The translations under genes were made by a program, and so were the position numbers. Under the pieces are notes generated by a model. The model was not told where the DNA came from, made no database searches, and saw nothing but the letters and a program-made list of their open reading frames with translations. A DNA stretch of 5,897 bases, from assembly GCA_937881145.1 (NCBI GenBank), contig CALGFL010000024.1, forward strand, positions 1 through 5,897, in the 5' to 3' direction. Of the stretch, positions 1 through 5,897 are shown one piece after another (within the stretch, counting starts at the first letter, position 1; each line of letters opens with the position of its first letter). The DNA comes from an uncultured Bordetella sp. Its GTDB lineage: Bacteria; Pseudomonadota; Gammaproteobacteria; Burkholderiales; Burkholderiaceae_B.

Positions 1-495
1 GGCGCGATCACGCATCAGGACAGCCTGGGCAACAAGGGCCGCACCGAGGCCGGCGACGTGCAGGTGATGAGTGCCGGCAGCGGCATCCGCCATGCCGAAT
101 ACAACTACGAGCCCGGCGTCACCCGGATCTTTCAGATCTGGATCTTTCCGGACAGCAAGGGCCAGTTGCCGTCCTGGGGCACCAAGCCGTTTCCCAAGGG
201 CGAACGCTCGGGCCAGTTCGTCGCGCTGGCCAGCGGCCTGGACGGAGATGACGATGCACTGCCGATCCGCACGAGCGCGCGCGTGCTGGGCGCGACCCTC
301 AAGGCCGGGGAAACCGCCGAGTACCGCTTTGCCGACAAGGAGCGCTACGGCTATCTGGTGCCGGCCAAGGGCAAGATCGAAGTCAACGGCGTCGCCCTGG
401 ATGCCCGCGACGGCGCGGCCATCCAGGGCGAAGACACCATCCGCGTGACCGCCAGCGAGGACGCCGAGCTGATCCTGGTCGACGTCGCTGCTTGA
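1..495 (+). CDS. Pirin-family cupin protein, 3' part (5' end outside window)
   Basis: The frame is open from the first base to a TGA at 493-495, giving 164 residues. Pirins of this type are about 230 residues, so roughly 65-70 N-terminal residues lie outside the window. The visible part starts with GAITHQDSLGNKGRTEAGDV and continues with the hallmark AGSGIRHAEYN. H31 and E33 (window numbering) match the third and fourth metal ligands of the pirin cupin. The first two ligands (the HPH segment) would be upstream. FQIWIFPDSKG at about 44-54 is the usual pirin strand, and the C-terminal cupin half appears complete. Some bacterial pirins (YhhW) have quercetin 2,3-dioxygenase activity and others are redox-linked regulators, so the substrate here is unknown. 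It is cytosolic, with no membrane segments in the part seen. A GTG at 58 and an ATG at 67 could be mistaken for starts, but they are internal. It lies 44 bases before the hydrolase remnant in the same direction, which fits an operon. Confidence 0.93.
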   Translation, partial: GAITHQDSLGNKGRTEAGDVQVMSAGSGIRHAEYNYEPGVTRIFQIWIFPDSKGQLPSWGTKPFPKGERSGQFVALASGLDGDDDALPIRTSARVLGATLKAGETAEYRFADKERYGYLVPAKGKIEVNGVALDARDGAAIQGEDTIRVTASEDAELILVDVAA

Positions 496-539
496 ATTTT
501 TTTGATGGCCCGCTTGAAAATCCCCCCAAGGAGCCTTTC

Positions 540-680
540 ATGTCCAAGTATCTCGAAGTCCTGACCCCGCAGAACAGCCAGGTCATCTTCATCGACCAGC
601 AGCCCTAAATGGCCTTCGGCGTGCAGTCCATGGACCGCCAGGCCTTGAAGAACAATGTCGTCGGCCTGGCCAAGGCGGCC
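540..680 (+). pseudogene. Remnant of a YcaC-like isochorismatase-family hydrolase gene
   Basis: A good ribosome binding site (AAGGAG, 528-533) precedes an ATG at 540. Translation gives MSKYLEVLTPQNSQVIFIDQ and then QP before a TAA at 606-608. The same frame continues as MAFGVQSMDRQALKNN and VVGLAKAA up to about 680. As I recall it, the N-terminus of YcaC-like hydrolases reads IDxQPQMxFGVQSxDRQ, with the catalytic Asp in the IDxQP segment. The stop therefore sits where a Gln is expected, as from CAA to TAA, and no frameshift is needed. After about 680 the family similarity ends abruptly. Bases 681-753 hold no recognisable C-terminus before the amidohydrolase start, so only about 47 of roughly 200 codons survive. 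The catalytic Lys and Cys regions are gone and the product cannot be active. A functional small peptide is unlikely. The family assignment is firm for the N-terminus; the exact breakpoint is uncertain. Confidence 0.85.
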
Positions 681-753
681 GAGCGCGAGCACGCCCAGGC
701 GCCGACGGCAACGCGACGGCCCCGCCTCCGAAGACAGCAAAGGAGCACGCATC

Positions 754-2646
754 ATGCCCGACTCCCATCCCGGCATCATTTTTCATAACGGCCGCATCAC
801 GACGCTCGACCGTGCCAGGCCGGTCGCCGGCGCCGTGGCGGTCAGCGCCGGCAAGTTCGTCGCCGTCGGCAGCGACGAGGAGATCCTGCCCTTGGCAGGC
901 AGCAACACCCGGGTCGTCGATCTCAAGCGCCGGCATGTCCTGCCTGGCCTGTTCGACAACCACACGCACGTGGTGCGCGGCGGCCTGAACTACAACATGG
1001 AATTGCGCTGGGACGGCGTGCGTTCCCTCGCCGATGCGCTGGACATGCTGCGGCGCCAGGTCGCCATCACCCCGGCGCCGCAATGGGTGCGCGTGGTCGG
1101 CGGCTTCACCGAACACCAGTTCGCCGAGAAGCGCCTGCCCACCCTCGACGAGATCAATGCCATCGCACCCGATACACCGGTGTTCCTGCTGCATCTATAT
1201 GATCGCGCGCTACTCAACGCGGCGGCGCTGCGCGCCGTGGGCTACACCCAAGACACACCCGATCCGCCGGCAGGCCGGATCGTGCGCGATGCCGGCGGCC
1301 ATCCCACGGGGCTGCTGCTGGCCCGGCCCAACGCCACGATCCTCTACGCCACGCTGGCCAAGGGACCGAAGCTGCCGCTGGAGTATCAGCTCAATTCCGC
1401 CCGGCACTTCATGCGCGAGCTGAACCGCCTGGGCGTGACCGGGGTCATCGACGCCGGCGGCGGCTACCAGAACTATCCCGAAGACTACAAGGTCATGCAG
1501 ATGCTGGCCGACGCGGGCCAGATCACCGTGCGCCTGGCCTACAACCTGTTCACGCAAAAGCCCAGGCAGGAAAAGGAGGACTTCCTCAACTGGACCTCGT
1601 CGGTCAAGTACAAACAGGGCGACGACTACTTTCGCCACAACGGCGCGGGCGAGATGCTGGTCTATTCCGCCGCCGACTTCGAGGACTTTCGCGTCGACCG
1701 CCCCGAGATGCCGCCGCAAATGGAAGGCGAGCTCGAAGACGTGGTGCGCATCCTGGCGCAGAACCGCTGGCCCTGGCGCCTGCACGCCACCTACGACGAA
1801 ACCATTTCGCGCGCGCTCGACGTGTACGAGAAGGTCGATCGGGACACGCCGCTGGCGGGCATCAACTGGTTCTTCGACCATGCCGAGACGATCTCGGACA
1901 AATCCATCGACCGCATCGCGGCCCTGGGCGGCGGCATCGCCGTGCAGCACCGCATGGCCTACCAAGGCGAGTATTTCGCCGAACGCTACGGCGCCAAGGC
2001 CACCGAGGCATCTCCCCCCTTCAAGCGCATTCTGGAGCGAGGCGTCAAGATTTCGGCGGGCACCGACGCCACGCGGGTTGCCTCGTACAACCCCTGGGTG
2101 TCGCTGTCGTGGATGGTCACCGGTAAAACCCTGGGCGGCATGCAGCTCTATCCGCAGCGCAATCTGCTGGACCGCGAAACGGCGCTGCGCATGTGGACCG
2201 AGAACGTGGCCTGGTTCTCGAACGAGGAAGGCCGGCGCGGGCGCATCCAGGCAGGCCAGTTCGCGGACTTCATCGTTCCGAGCAAAGACTACTTCGGCGT
2301 GCCCGAGGACGAGATCTCGTTCCTGACCTCGCACCTGACCGTGGTGGGCGGGCGCGTCGTCTACGGCGAAGGCGATTTCGCCGCGCTGGACGACAACGCC
2401 TTGCCGCCGGCCATGCCCGACTGGTCGCCCACGCGCCTGTTCAAGGGCTACGGCGCTTGGGGCGAACCGGAAGGCGCCGGCAGGAACTCGCTTTATCCGC
2501 GCTACCAGGCCATGGCCTCGTGCGGCTGCGCGACCGCCTGCGGCCTGCACGGGCACGCCCATGCCCGCGCCTGGGCATCGACGACGCCGGTCTCGGACCT
2601 CAAGGGATTCTTCGGCGCCCTGGGCTGCTCCTGCTGGGCCGTCTAA
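754..2646 (+). CDS. YtcJ-type metal-dependent amidohydrolase (Amidohydro_3) with Cys/His-rich tail
   Basis: This 630-residue protein starts at ATG 754, which has an AAAGGAG ribosome binding site 8 bases upstream. The same frame is open back to an ATG at 655, but the 33 extra codons do not look like protein. The N-terminal beta segment (IIFHNGRITTLDRARPV, 8-24) and FDNHTHV with H70 and H72 mark the amidohydrolase fold. Further likely metal ligands are H344 (LHATYDE), H376 (FFDHAE) and D438 (SAGTDAT). PPAGRIVRDAGGHPTGLL near 171-188 is typical of the YtcJ/NfdA group, which includes N-substituted formamide deformylases. Hydrolysis of a C-N bond in a small amide or cyclic compound is the family expectation; the substrate cannot be read from sequence. 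The last 41 residues carry C590, C592, C596, H599, H601, H603, C625 and C627. No signal peptide is seen, so it is probably cytosolic. The pirin gene and hydrolase remnant upstream suggest a shared catabolic operon. Confidence 0.93.
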   Translation: MPDSHPGIIFHNGRITTLDRARPVAGAVAVSAGKFVAVGSDEEILPLAGSNTRVVDLKRRHVLPGLFDNHTHVVRGGLNYNMELRWDGVRSLADALDMLRRQVAITPAPQWVRVVGGFTEHQFAEKRLPTLDEINAIAPDTPVFLLHLYDRALLNAAALRAVGYTQDTPDPPAGRIVRDAGGHPTGLLLARPNATILYATLAKGPKLPLEYQLNSARHFMRELNRLGVTGVIDAGGGYQNYPEDYKVMQMLADAGQITVRLAYNLFTQKPRQEKEDFLNWTSSVKYKQGDDYFRHNGAGEMLVYSAADFEDFRVDRPEMPPQMEGELEDVVRILAQNRWPWRLHATYDETISRALDVYEKVDRDTPLAGINWFFDHAETISDKSIDRIAALGGGIAVQHRMAYQGEYFAERYGAKATEASPPFKRILERGVKISAGTDATRVASYNPWVSLSWMVTGKTLGGMQLYPQRNLLDRETALRMWTENVAWFSNEEGRRGRIQAGQFADFIVPSKDYFGVPEDEISFLTSHLTVVGGRVVYGEGDFAALDDNALPPAMPDWSPTRLFKGYGAWGEPEGAGRNSLYPRYQAMASCGCATACGLHGHAHARAWASTTPVSDLKGFFGALGCSCWAV

Positions 2647-2670
2647 CCCCCCAACGGAGCGCACCATGCC

Positions 2671-2820
2671 ATGATCGCGCTGGCCGAACTGGCGCATCCC
2701 TTCCTGGGCGGCAGCGCGGTACGCTTCGTGGCGGTCAATACGTTCGTCGCGCATCTCGGGTTGGCGGGAGGCTTTGCGCCGGTCGCCGGGCTCGATCCCA
2801 GAGACGCGCAAAGTAGCTGA
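2671..2820 (+). CDS. Unrecognised 49-residue ORF, possible gene remnant
   Basis: The ORF begins 24 bases after the amidohydrolase stop codon. It runs from MIALAELAHPF through RFVAVNTFVAHLGLAGGFAP to a TGA at 2818-2820. It is hydrophobic and Ala/Gly-rich, with GC-rich third codon positions like its neighbours, so it looks like real or formerly real coding sequence. I do not recognise the family. The start area is odd. A GGAG (2656-2659) is well placed for an ATG at 2666, but that frame reads only ATG CCA TGA. The second ATG at 2671 overlaps this stop and opens the 49-codon frame. One reading is that a longer downstream gene of the operon, starting at 2666, lost most of its sequence or suffered a frameshift. 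The other is a genuine small membrane-associated peptide expressed by start-stop coupling. Which of the two applies is open. Confidence 0.35.
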   Translation: MIALAELAHPFLGGSAVRFVAVNTFVAHLGLAGGFAPVAGLDPRDAQSS

Positions 2821-2859
2821 CGCAGCGCCTTCGCAACCTTGCTCTGGATGGGAACCCAC

Positions 2860-3510
2860 ATGAGACAGATCACTGCTTCCCCTCGACTGACCGGATTGCT
2901 TGGATTCAATGCCGGTTACGTCGACACCGCCGGCTTTCTGGCTCTGCATGGCTTGTTCACCGCCCACGTGACCGGCAACTTCGTCACGCTGGCCGCATCG
3001 CTGGTGTACGGAACAAGCGGAGCGCTGGCCAAGCTGTCTGCCCTGCCGGTGTTCTGCGCGCTGGTGTTGCTGGCGCGGCTGTCGCGCTCGGTGGACTTGC
3101 TGCTGGGGACCAAAATCGTCCTTCTCGCGGCGGCGGCGCTCATCATGATCGCTTACGGCCCGTTTCCCGACAGCGGCACCGGGCTGGCGTTCTCGGCCGG
3201 CATGCTGATGGTGGCCGCCATGGCCATACAGAACGCGGTTCATCGCATGCATCTGGCCAACGTCCCACCTTCGACACTGATGACCGGCACGACCACGCAG
3301 GTCATGCTCGACCTGGCCGATCTGCTGCGCGGGGTGGATGCCCCCGAGCGAGCTGCCGCGCAGCAGCGCTTGCGCAAGCTGGTGCCGGCCGTGCTGATTT
3401 TCGCGTTCGGCTGCGCCATGGCCGCGCTGGCCTATATCGGAATCGGCATGTGGTGCTTCGCGCTGCCGCCGATCGTGGCGGCGGCGATAGCGGTGGAAAG
3501 CGGCCGGTAG
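2860..3510 (+). CDS. DUF1275 (YoaK) family integral membrane protein
   Basis: This 216-residue protein is close to the usual 220-230 of the family. The conserved block GYVDTAGFLALHGLFTAHVT (19-38) followed by GNFVTLAASL is the DUF1275 signature. NVPPSTLMTGTTTQVMLDLADL (134-155) is the second conserved block. Hydrophobic stretches near 10-30, 38-50, 60-75, 83-99, 106-125, 175-195 and 197-212 suggest six or seven membrane segments in the inner membrane. The polar stretch 156-174 (GVDAPERAAAQQRLRKL) is a likely loop. The biochemical role of the family is not established. ATG 2860 was chosen because a GGA at 2851-2853 is well spaced; ATG 2848 and TTG 2839 are in-frame alternatives adding 4 and 7 residues. 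It starts 39 bases after the 49-codon ORF, so it may be read with the left block. I saw no convincing promoter of its own. It converges with the cyclase gene. Confidence 0.9.
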   Translation: MRQITASPRLTGLLGFNAGYVDTAGFLALHGLFTAHVTGNFVTLAASLVYGTSGALAKLSALPVFCALVLLARLSRSVDLLLGTKIVLLAAAALIMIAYGPFPDSGTGLAFSAGMLMVAAMAIQNAVHRMHLANVPPSTLMTGTTTQVMLDLADLLRGVDAPERAAAQQRLRKLVPAVLIFAFGCAMAALAYIGIGMWCFALPPIVAAAIAVESGR

Positions 3511-3549
3511 TCGGCGCAGCATGATTACCATGCATGCCGATTCGGGGGC

Positions 3550-3590
3550 GACGCCTGCGCTGCCTGGCAGTGCGCGGCCGGGCAGGCGTC
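3550..3590. terminator. Inverted repeat between convergent genes, possible bidirectional terminator
   Basis: GACGCCTGC (3550-3558) and GCAGGCGTC (3582-3590) are perfect 9-bp inverted repeats around a 23-base loop. The loop itself contains CTGC-CTG-GCAG (3560-3570). The repeat lies between the DUF1275 stop (3510) and the cyclase stop (3597), where a shared terminator is expected. Neither side has a T-run, so a classic intrinsic terminator is not shown. It could act as an mRNA 3' end-stabilising hairpin instead. Confidence 0.4.
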
Positions 3591-3596
3591 CTGCCG

Positions 3597-4625
3597 CTAT
3601 CGGGCACGCATGGCGGCGGCCCTGCGCGCTCTCTTGACCTGGTACATCTGCTCATCGGCCTGCCTGAGCGCCCGCGCGGCATCGTGTGTGCCGGGTCTCA
3701 CGTCCAGCACGCCGACGCTGGCACCCACGTAATCGAGCCGCACGTCTCCAAGCAGATACTCGCCAGCCGTGGCCAGGAATACGCGCTCCTGAAAGGCCTG
3801 CCGGGCGGCGGCGAGCACACCCGGATCCGAACAATCGGGGCCGGCCGCGACCACTACGAATTCGTCGCCGCCGATACGGGCTGCCATATCGCCCGCGCGC
3901 AGTATGGCACGCAGGCGAGCCGCAAGCTCCATAAGGAACTTATCGCCGATATCGTGGCCATGCATGTCATTTATGTTCTTGAATCCATCCAGATCCACGA
4001 ACGCGATCAACACCGGGACATCGCGCGCGTCGGGGCTTTCAGGCAGGTGCACCATTTTCTGCTGCAAGGCGCGCCGGTTGGACAATTGCGTCAGGAAATC
4101 GGTGGCGGCGTAGCTGGCGAGCCGCTCGTTCGCCTGGCATAGCTGCCGCACCACGTTTTCGCGTTCCACCTGCTGCGAGATCAGGCTCGCAAATAGCATG
4201 AGTACGTGCACCGTATTGGGTGGCAAGGCATGCGGCTCGGTGCTTGCCCCGCACAAAGTGCCGTACAGCGACCCGTCGGTCAGCTTGACCGGCGTGCTCA
4301 GATAGGTATGGATGCCGAGTTTTTTCGCCGCGACGCTATCGCCCCAGCATGCGTCCACATCATCGGTAAAAAATCGCCCTTCTTCCAGGGCCCGCTTGCA
4401 CAGGGTGTCGTTCCAGGGCACCTGCGCCCCTTCCGGAATTTGAAGCAGGCCGGTATTGCGGGCGTAGAGAATACGCTGGACGCCCGCCGCCAGATCGATG
4501 GCGGTCAAATAGGTGGACTCCAGGCCGGAAACCGCTTCCAGGGTTTCCAGCAGCGGCCGGGTCAGCTCCTCGACTGTCCTGGCCGACACCACAGATCTGG
4601 AAAGACAATCTAGCTGAAGGTCCAT
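3597..4625 (-). CDS. GAF-GGDEF diguanylate cyclase
   Basis: This 342-residue cytosolic protein starts at the ATG whose first base is 4625. An N-terminal GAF-type sensor domain covers roughly residues 8-155 and ends in STPVKLTDGSLYGTLCGAS. A helical linker (about 149-176) leads into the GGDEF domain at DFLTQLSNRR (176-185). The active site is intact: VDLDGFKNINDMHG (210-223), with the metal-binding Asp residues, and ARIGGDEF with GGDEF at 252-256. R243 and D246 form the RxxD inhibitory site, exactly five residues before GGDEF, so product feedback by c-di-GMP is predicted. The expected reaction is two GTP to c-di-GMP. No EAL or HD-GYP domain and no membrane segment is present. The GAF ligand is unknown. 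The start was chosen for the AAGG 7 bases upstream and the domain boundary. An in-frame ATG at 4721 would add 32 non-family-like residues. The gene is convergent with DUF1275 and lies 161 bases downstream of the FAS1 gene. Confidence 0.93.
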   Translation of the reverse strand: MDLQLDCLSRSVVSARTVEELTRPLLETLEAVSGLESTYLTAIDLAAGVQRILYARNTGLLQIPEGAQVPWNDTLCKRALEEGRFFTDDVDACWGDSVAAKKLGIHTYLSTPVKLTDGSLYGTLCGASTEPHALPPNTVHVLMLFASLISQQVERENVVRQLCQANERLASYAATDFLTQLSNRRALQQKMVHLPESPDARDVPVLIAFVDLDGFKNINDMHGHDIGDKFLMELAARLRAILRAGDMAARIGGDEFVVVAAGPDCSDPGVLAAARQAFQERVFLATAGEYLLGDVRLDYVGASVGVLDVRPGTHDAARALRQADEQMYQVKRARRAAAMRAR

Positions 4626-4655
4626 GAAAACGCCTTTGATCGAAGACGAAATTTT

Positions 4656-4667
4656 TTGACCGATCAA
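4656..4667. promoter_or_regulatory. Near-palindrome upstream of the cyclase, possible operator
   Basis: TTGACCGATCAA is symmetric at ten of twelve positions and lies 31-42 bases upstream of the chosen cyclase start. TTTGATC also occurs at 4635-4641 and 4688-4694 on either side. This is the right place for a regulator binding site. No known consensus fits, and such a short palindrome can arise by chance. Confidence 0.2.
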
Positions 4668-4735
4668 GCAGCGATCCAACGTTGATATTTGATCTGAGGA
4701 GAATCCGTCGCCCCCATGCAATGGTTTTGCCGGAC

Positions 4736-4762
4736 GGGGGGCTCATGTCACGGGAGCCCCCC
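4736..4762 (-). terminator. GC-rich hairpin downstream of the FAS1 gene
   Basis: GGGGGGCTC (4736-4744) and GAGCCCCCC (4754-4762) form a perfect 9-bp stem with a 9-base loop. It begins 24 bases after the FAS1 stop codon in the direction of that gene. The stem is strong, but on the - strand it is followed by GTCCGGCAAAACC rather than a T-run. It may therefore be a weak or factor-assisted terminator or a 3' end-stabilising structure. Its position suggests that the FAS1 and cyclase genes are separate transcription units. Confidence 0.5.
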
Positions 4763-4786
4763 TGCAAATCTTAGCCAAAAACAGGC

Positions 4787-5335
4787 TTACTTGGGCAACA
4801 AAACCCTGTCCACGACGTCGATGACACCGTTTTTCTGGATGACATCATAAGTGCTGACGTCGGCCACGCCGCCGGAGCTGTCCTGGATCTGGATATTTTG
4901 CGGGCCGTTCATCATGAAGGTGAGCATCCCGCCCTCGACCGTCTTGATCCGGGCCTCGCCGCCATGTTTACGTATCAGATTTTCGAGGTCATGCTTGGTG
5001 TAGCGGCCGGGAACCACATGGTATGTCAGGACTTTGACGAGCTGCTGCTTGTTTTCCGGTTTGAGAAGGTTTTGAACGGTGCCTTCAGGCAGCGCATCAA
5101 AAGCCATGTTGGTCGGGGCAAAGACGGTAAACGGCCCCTTGCCTTCCAGGGTAGACACAAGGCCGGCAGCCTTGACCGCAGCCACCAATGTCGTGTGATC
5201 TTTCGAATTCACGGCATTTTGCACAATATTTTTTTCCGGGAACATGGCGGCGCCGCCGACATCAACCGATGCGGCGACCGCCGTGCCGGCCGACAGCGCT
5301 GCTGCAAGAGCGACTGACCAAAGAGTGGCTTTCAT
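4787..5335 (-). CDS. Secreted fasciclin (FAS1) domain protein
   Basis: This 182-residue protein has a clear Sec signal peptide: MKATLW, a hydrophobic core to about residue 16, and a likely cut after AVA (residue 21). One FAS1 domain fills the rest (about 36-181). The first conserved box is GPFTVFAPTNMAFDALP (67-83), and the second is YHVVPGRYT (105-113) with NGVIDVVDRVLLPK at the end. The size is typical of single-domain bacterial FAS1 proteins. These are exported proteins linked to adhesion and surface properties; the partner or ligand is not known. No Cys follows the signal, so it is not a lipoprotein and is probably periplasmic or released. The start is fixed by AAAAGGAA about 6 bases upstream and by the signal peptide. 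A candidate ECF sigma promoter sits about 46 bases upstream. No sigma or anti-sigma gene lies in the window. The hairpin just downstream suggests a single-gene transcript. Confidence 0.93.
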   Translation of the reverse strand: MKATLWSVALAAALSAGTAVAASVDVGGAAMFPEKNIVQNAVNSKDHTTLVAAVKAAGLVSTLEGKGPFTVFAPTNMAFDALPEGTVQNLLKPENKQQLVKVLTYHVVPGRYTKHDLENLIRKHGGEARIKTVEGGMLTFMMNGPQNIQIQDSSGGVADVSTYDVIQKNGVIDVVDRVLLPK

Positions 5336-5380
5336 GGTATTTCCTTTTCAATAAGGTGTTTTCCGAGTACTGCCATCACC

Positions 5381-5409
5381 TATACGCGTGAGCGCTCGGC
5401 TTGGATGCA
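5381..5409 (-). promoter_or_regulatory. Candidate ECF sigma factor promoter for the FAS1 gene
   Basis: Read on the - strand, TGCATCC (5409-5403) is followed by a 16-base spacer and CGTATA (5386-5381). This would start transcription near 5374, giving a leader of about 39 bases before the FAS1 ATG. The layout and sequence differ from a housekeeping sigma-70 promoter. They resemble the motif I recall for mycobacterial SigK (CCATCC-N16-CCGAAT), which drives the FAS1 genes mpt70 and mpt83. Assignment to an ECF19/SigK-like factor is inference. Confidence 0.5.
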
Positions 5410-5491
5410 CCCTAAAAAGGAAATTTGCCGCCAGGCCAGCGCTCTTCGCGCGTGCTCTCCAGGCACCCGGGCGTCGTTCGACCGCCTGGCC

Positions 5492-5897
5492 CTAGTCGCT
5501 CGGCACGCGAAAGCGCATCAGCGTGCGTTCACGCGCCTGCGCGTGATCCACCACTGGCATCGGGTAGTCCTGGCCCAGCTTCAGGCCGCAAGCCTGCAGC
5601 TCCAGCGGCTTCATGGCGCATGGAAAATGTATGTGCCTGGCCGGCACGCAAGCGAGCTCGGGCACGTAGCGGCGTATGAAATCGCCGTCGGGATCGAACC
5701 GCTGCGACTGCGTCACCGGGTTGAAAATGCGGAACCATGGCTGGGCATCGCAACCGGTGGAGGCAGCCCACTGCCAGCCGCCGTTGTTGGCTGCCAGGTC
5801 ATAGTCGTTCAAGTGCGCGGCAAAGTGGCGTTCGCCCCGGCGCCAGTCGATGCCAAGATCCTTGGTCAGAAAGCTCGCCACCACCATGCGCAAACGG
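5492..5897 (-). CDS. phrB: Deoxyribodipyrimidine photolyase, C-terminal part (5' end outside window)
   Basis: The frame is open from the right edge to a TAG at 5494-5492, giving 134 residues. E. coli PhrB has 472, so about 340 N-terminal residues lie beyond the window. The visible part is the end of the FAD-binding helical domain. [19 protein letters not shown] is followed by the hallmark [20 protein letters not shown], then [20 protein letters not shown] and YVPEL. The WQW segment includes the Trp next to FAD in the electron-transfer chain. The enzyme uses blue light and reduced FAD to split cyclobutane pyrimidine dimers in DNA. Conservation to the last residues argues for an intact class I CPD photolyase rather than a fragment. 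TTG 5893 and ATG 5887 are internal codons, not starts. The gene points towards FAS1 with an 82-base non-coding stretch plus the FAS1 leader between them. No clear terminator follows it. Confidence 0.95.
   Translation of the reverse strand, partial: RLRMVVASFLTKDLGIDWRRGERHFAAHLNDYDLAANNGGWQWAASTGCDAQPWFRIFNPVTQSQRFDPDGDFIRRYVPELACVPARHIHFPCAMKPLELQACGLKLGQDYPMPVVDHAQARERTLMRFRVPSD

Noticed and set aside
655..753. An upstream in-frame ATG that would extend the amidohydrolase by 33 residues
   Set aside because: The added residues are Arg/Ser-rich and unlike the family, and ATG 754 has a well-spaced AAAGGAG.
1210..3531. A 773-codon open frame on the - strand across the amidohydrolase and DUF1275 genes
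   Set aside because: It lies antisense to two genes with clear family motifs, its translation is rich in Arg, Gln, His and Gly with no recognisable domain, and long antisense frames are common in GC-rich DNA.
3519..3533. GCATG-ATTAC-CATGC hairpin after the DUF1275 stop
   Set aside because: A five-base-pair stem with no T-run is too weak to call; the larger repeat at 3550-3590 is the better candidate.
4656..4667. Possible FNR/Anr box
   Set aside because: The half-sites TTGA and TCAA are four bases apart, whereas an FNR box (TTGAT-N4-ATCAA) needs six between them.
4626..4721. An N-terminal extension of the cyclase from the ATG at 4721
   Set aside because: The 32 residues precede the GAF domain without family-like sequence, and the stretch contains the repeats and palindrome expected of a regulatory region.
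5430..5488. GCCAGGC and GCCTGGC inverted repeat after the photolyase gene as a terminator
   Set aside because: Only seven base pairs with a loop of more than 40 bases and no T-run directly after it, so it is not convincing.

Overview
The window is GC-rich DNA with short intergenic gaps. Its proteins look most like those of Burkholderiales, in particular a Bordetella-like member of the Alcaligenaceae. That assignment rests on protein flavour and codon use, not on any marker gene. No mobile element, CRISPR array, rRNA or tRNA gene was seen.

Left part (1-2820, + strand): a run of same-direction genes that looks like one partly decayed operon. It holds the 3' part of a pirin-family cupin gene, a broken remnant of a YcaC-like isochorismatase-family hydrolase, and an intact 630-residue YtcJ-type amidohydrolase with an odd Cys/His-rich tail. 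A 49-codon ORF follows that I do not recognise and that may be another gene remnant. The hydrolase remnant has an in-frame TAA at codon 23, and similarity to the family ends near base 680. Most of that gene is therefore missing, while both flanking genes keep good coding sequence.

Middle (2860-4625): a small membrane protein of the DUF1275/YoaK family on the + strand converges with a GAF-GGDEF diguanylate cyclase on the - strand. The cyclase has an intact GGDEF active site and an intact RxxD inhibitory site. A 9-bp inverted repeat lies between the two 3' ends.

Right part (4736-5897, - strand): a secreted single-domain fasciclin (FAS1) protein has a strong ribosome binding site. A hairpin lies just after its stop codon. 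Upstream is a candidate extracytoplasmic-function (ECF) sigma promoter, GCATCC-N16-CGTATA. The window ends inside the gene for a class I CPD photolyase, of which only the C-terminal 134 residues are present.

Functionally, the left block suggests small-molecule catabolism or detoxification of unknown substrate. The right block holds c-di-GMP signalling, an envelope or secreted adhesion-type protein probably under stress-sigma control, and light-dependent DNA repair. I see no convincing new multi-gene system. The points most worth checking are the FAS1 promoter, the operon decay and the amidohydrolase tail.
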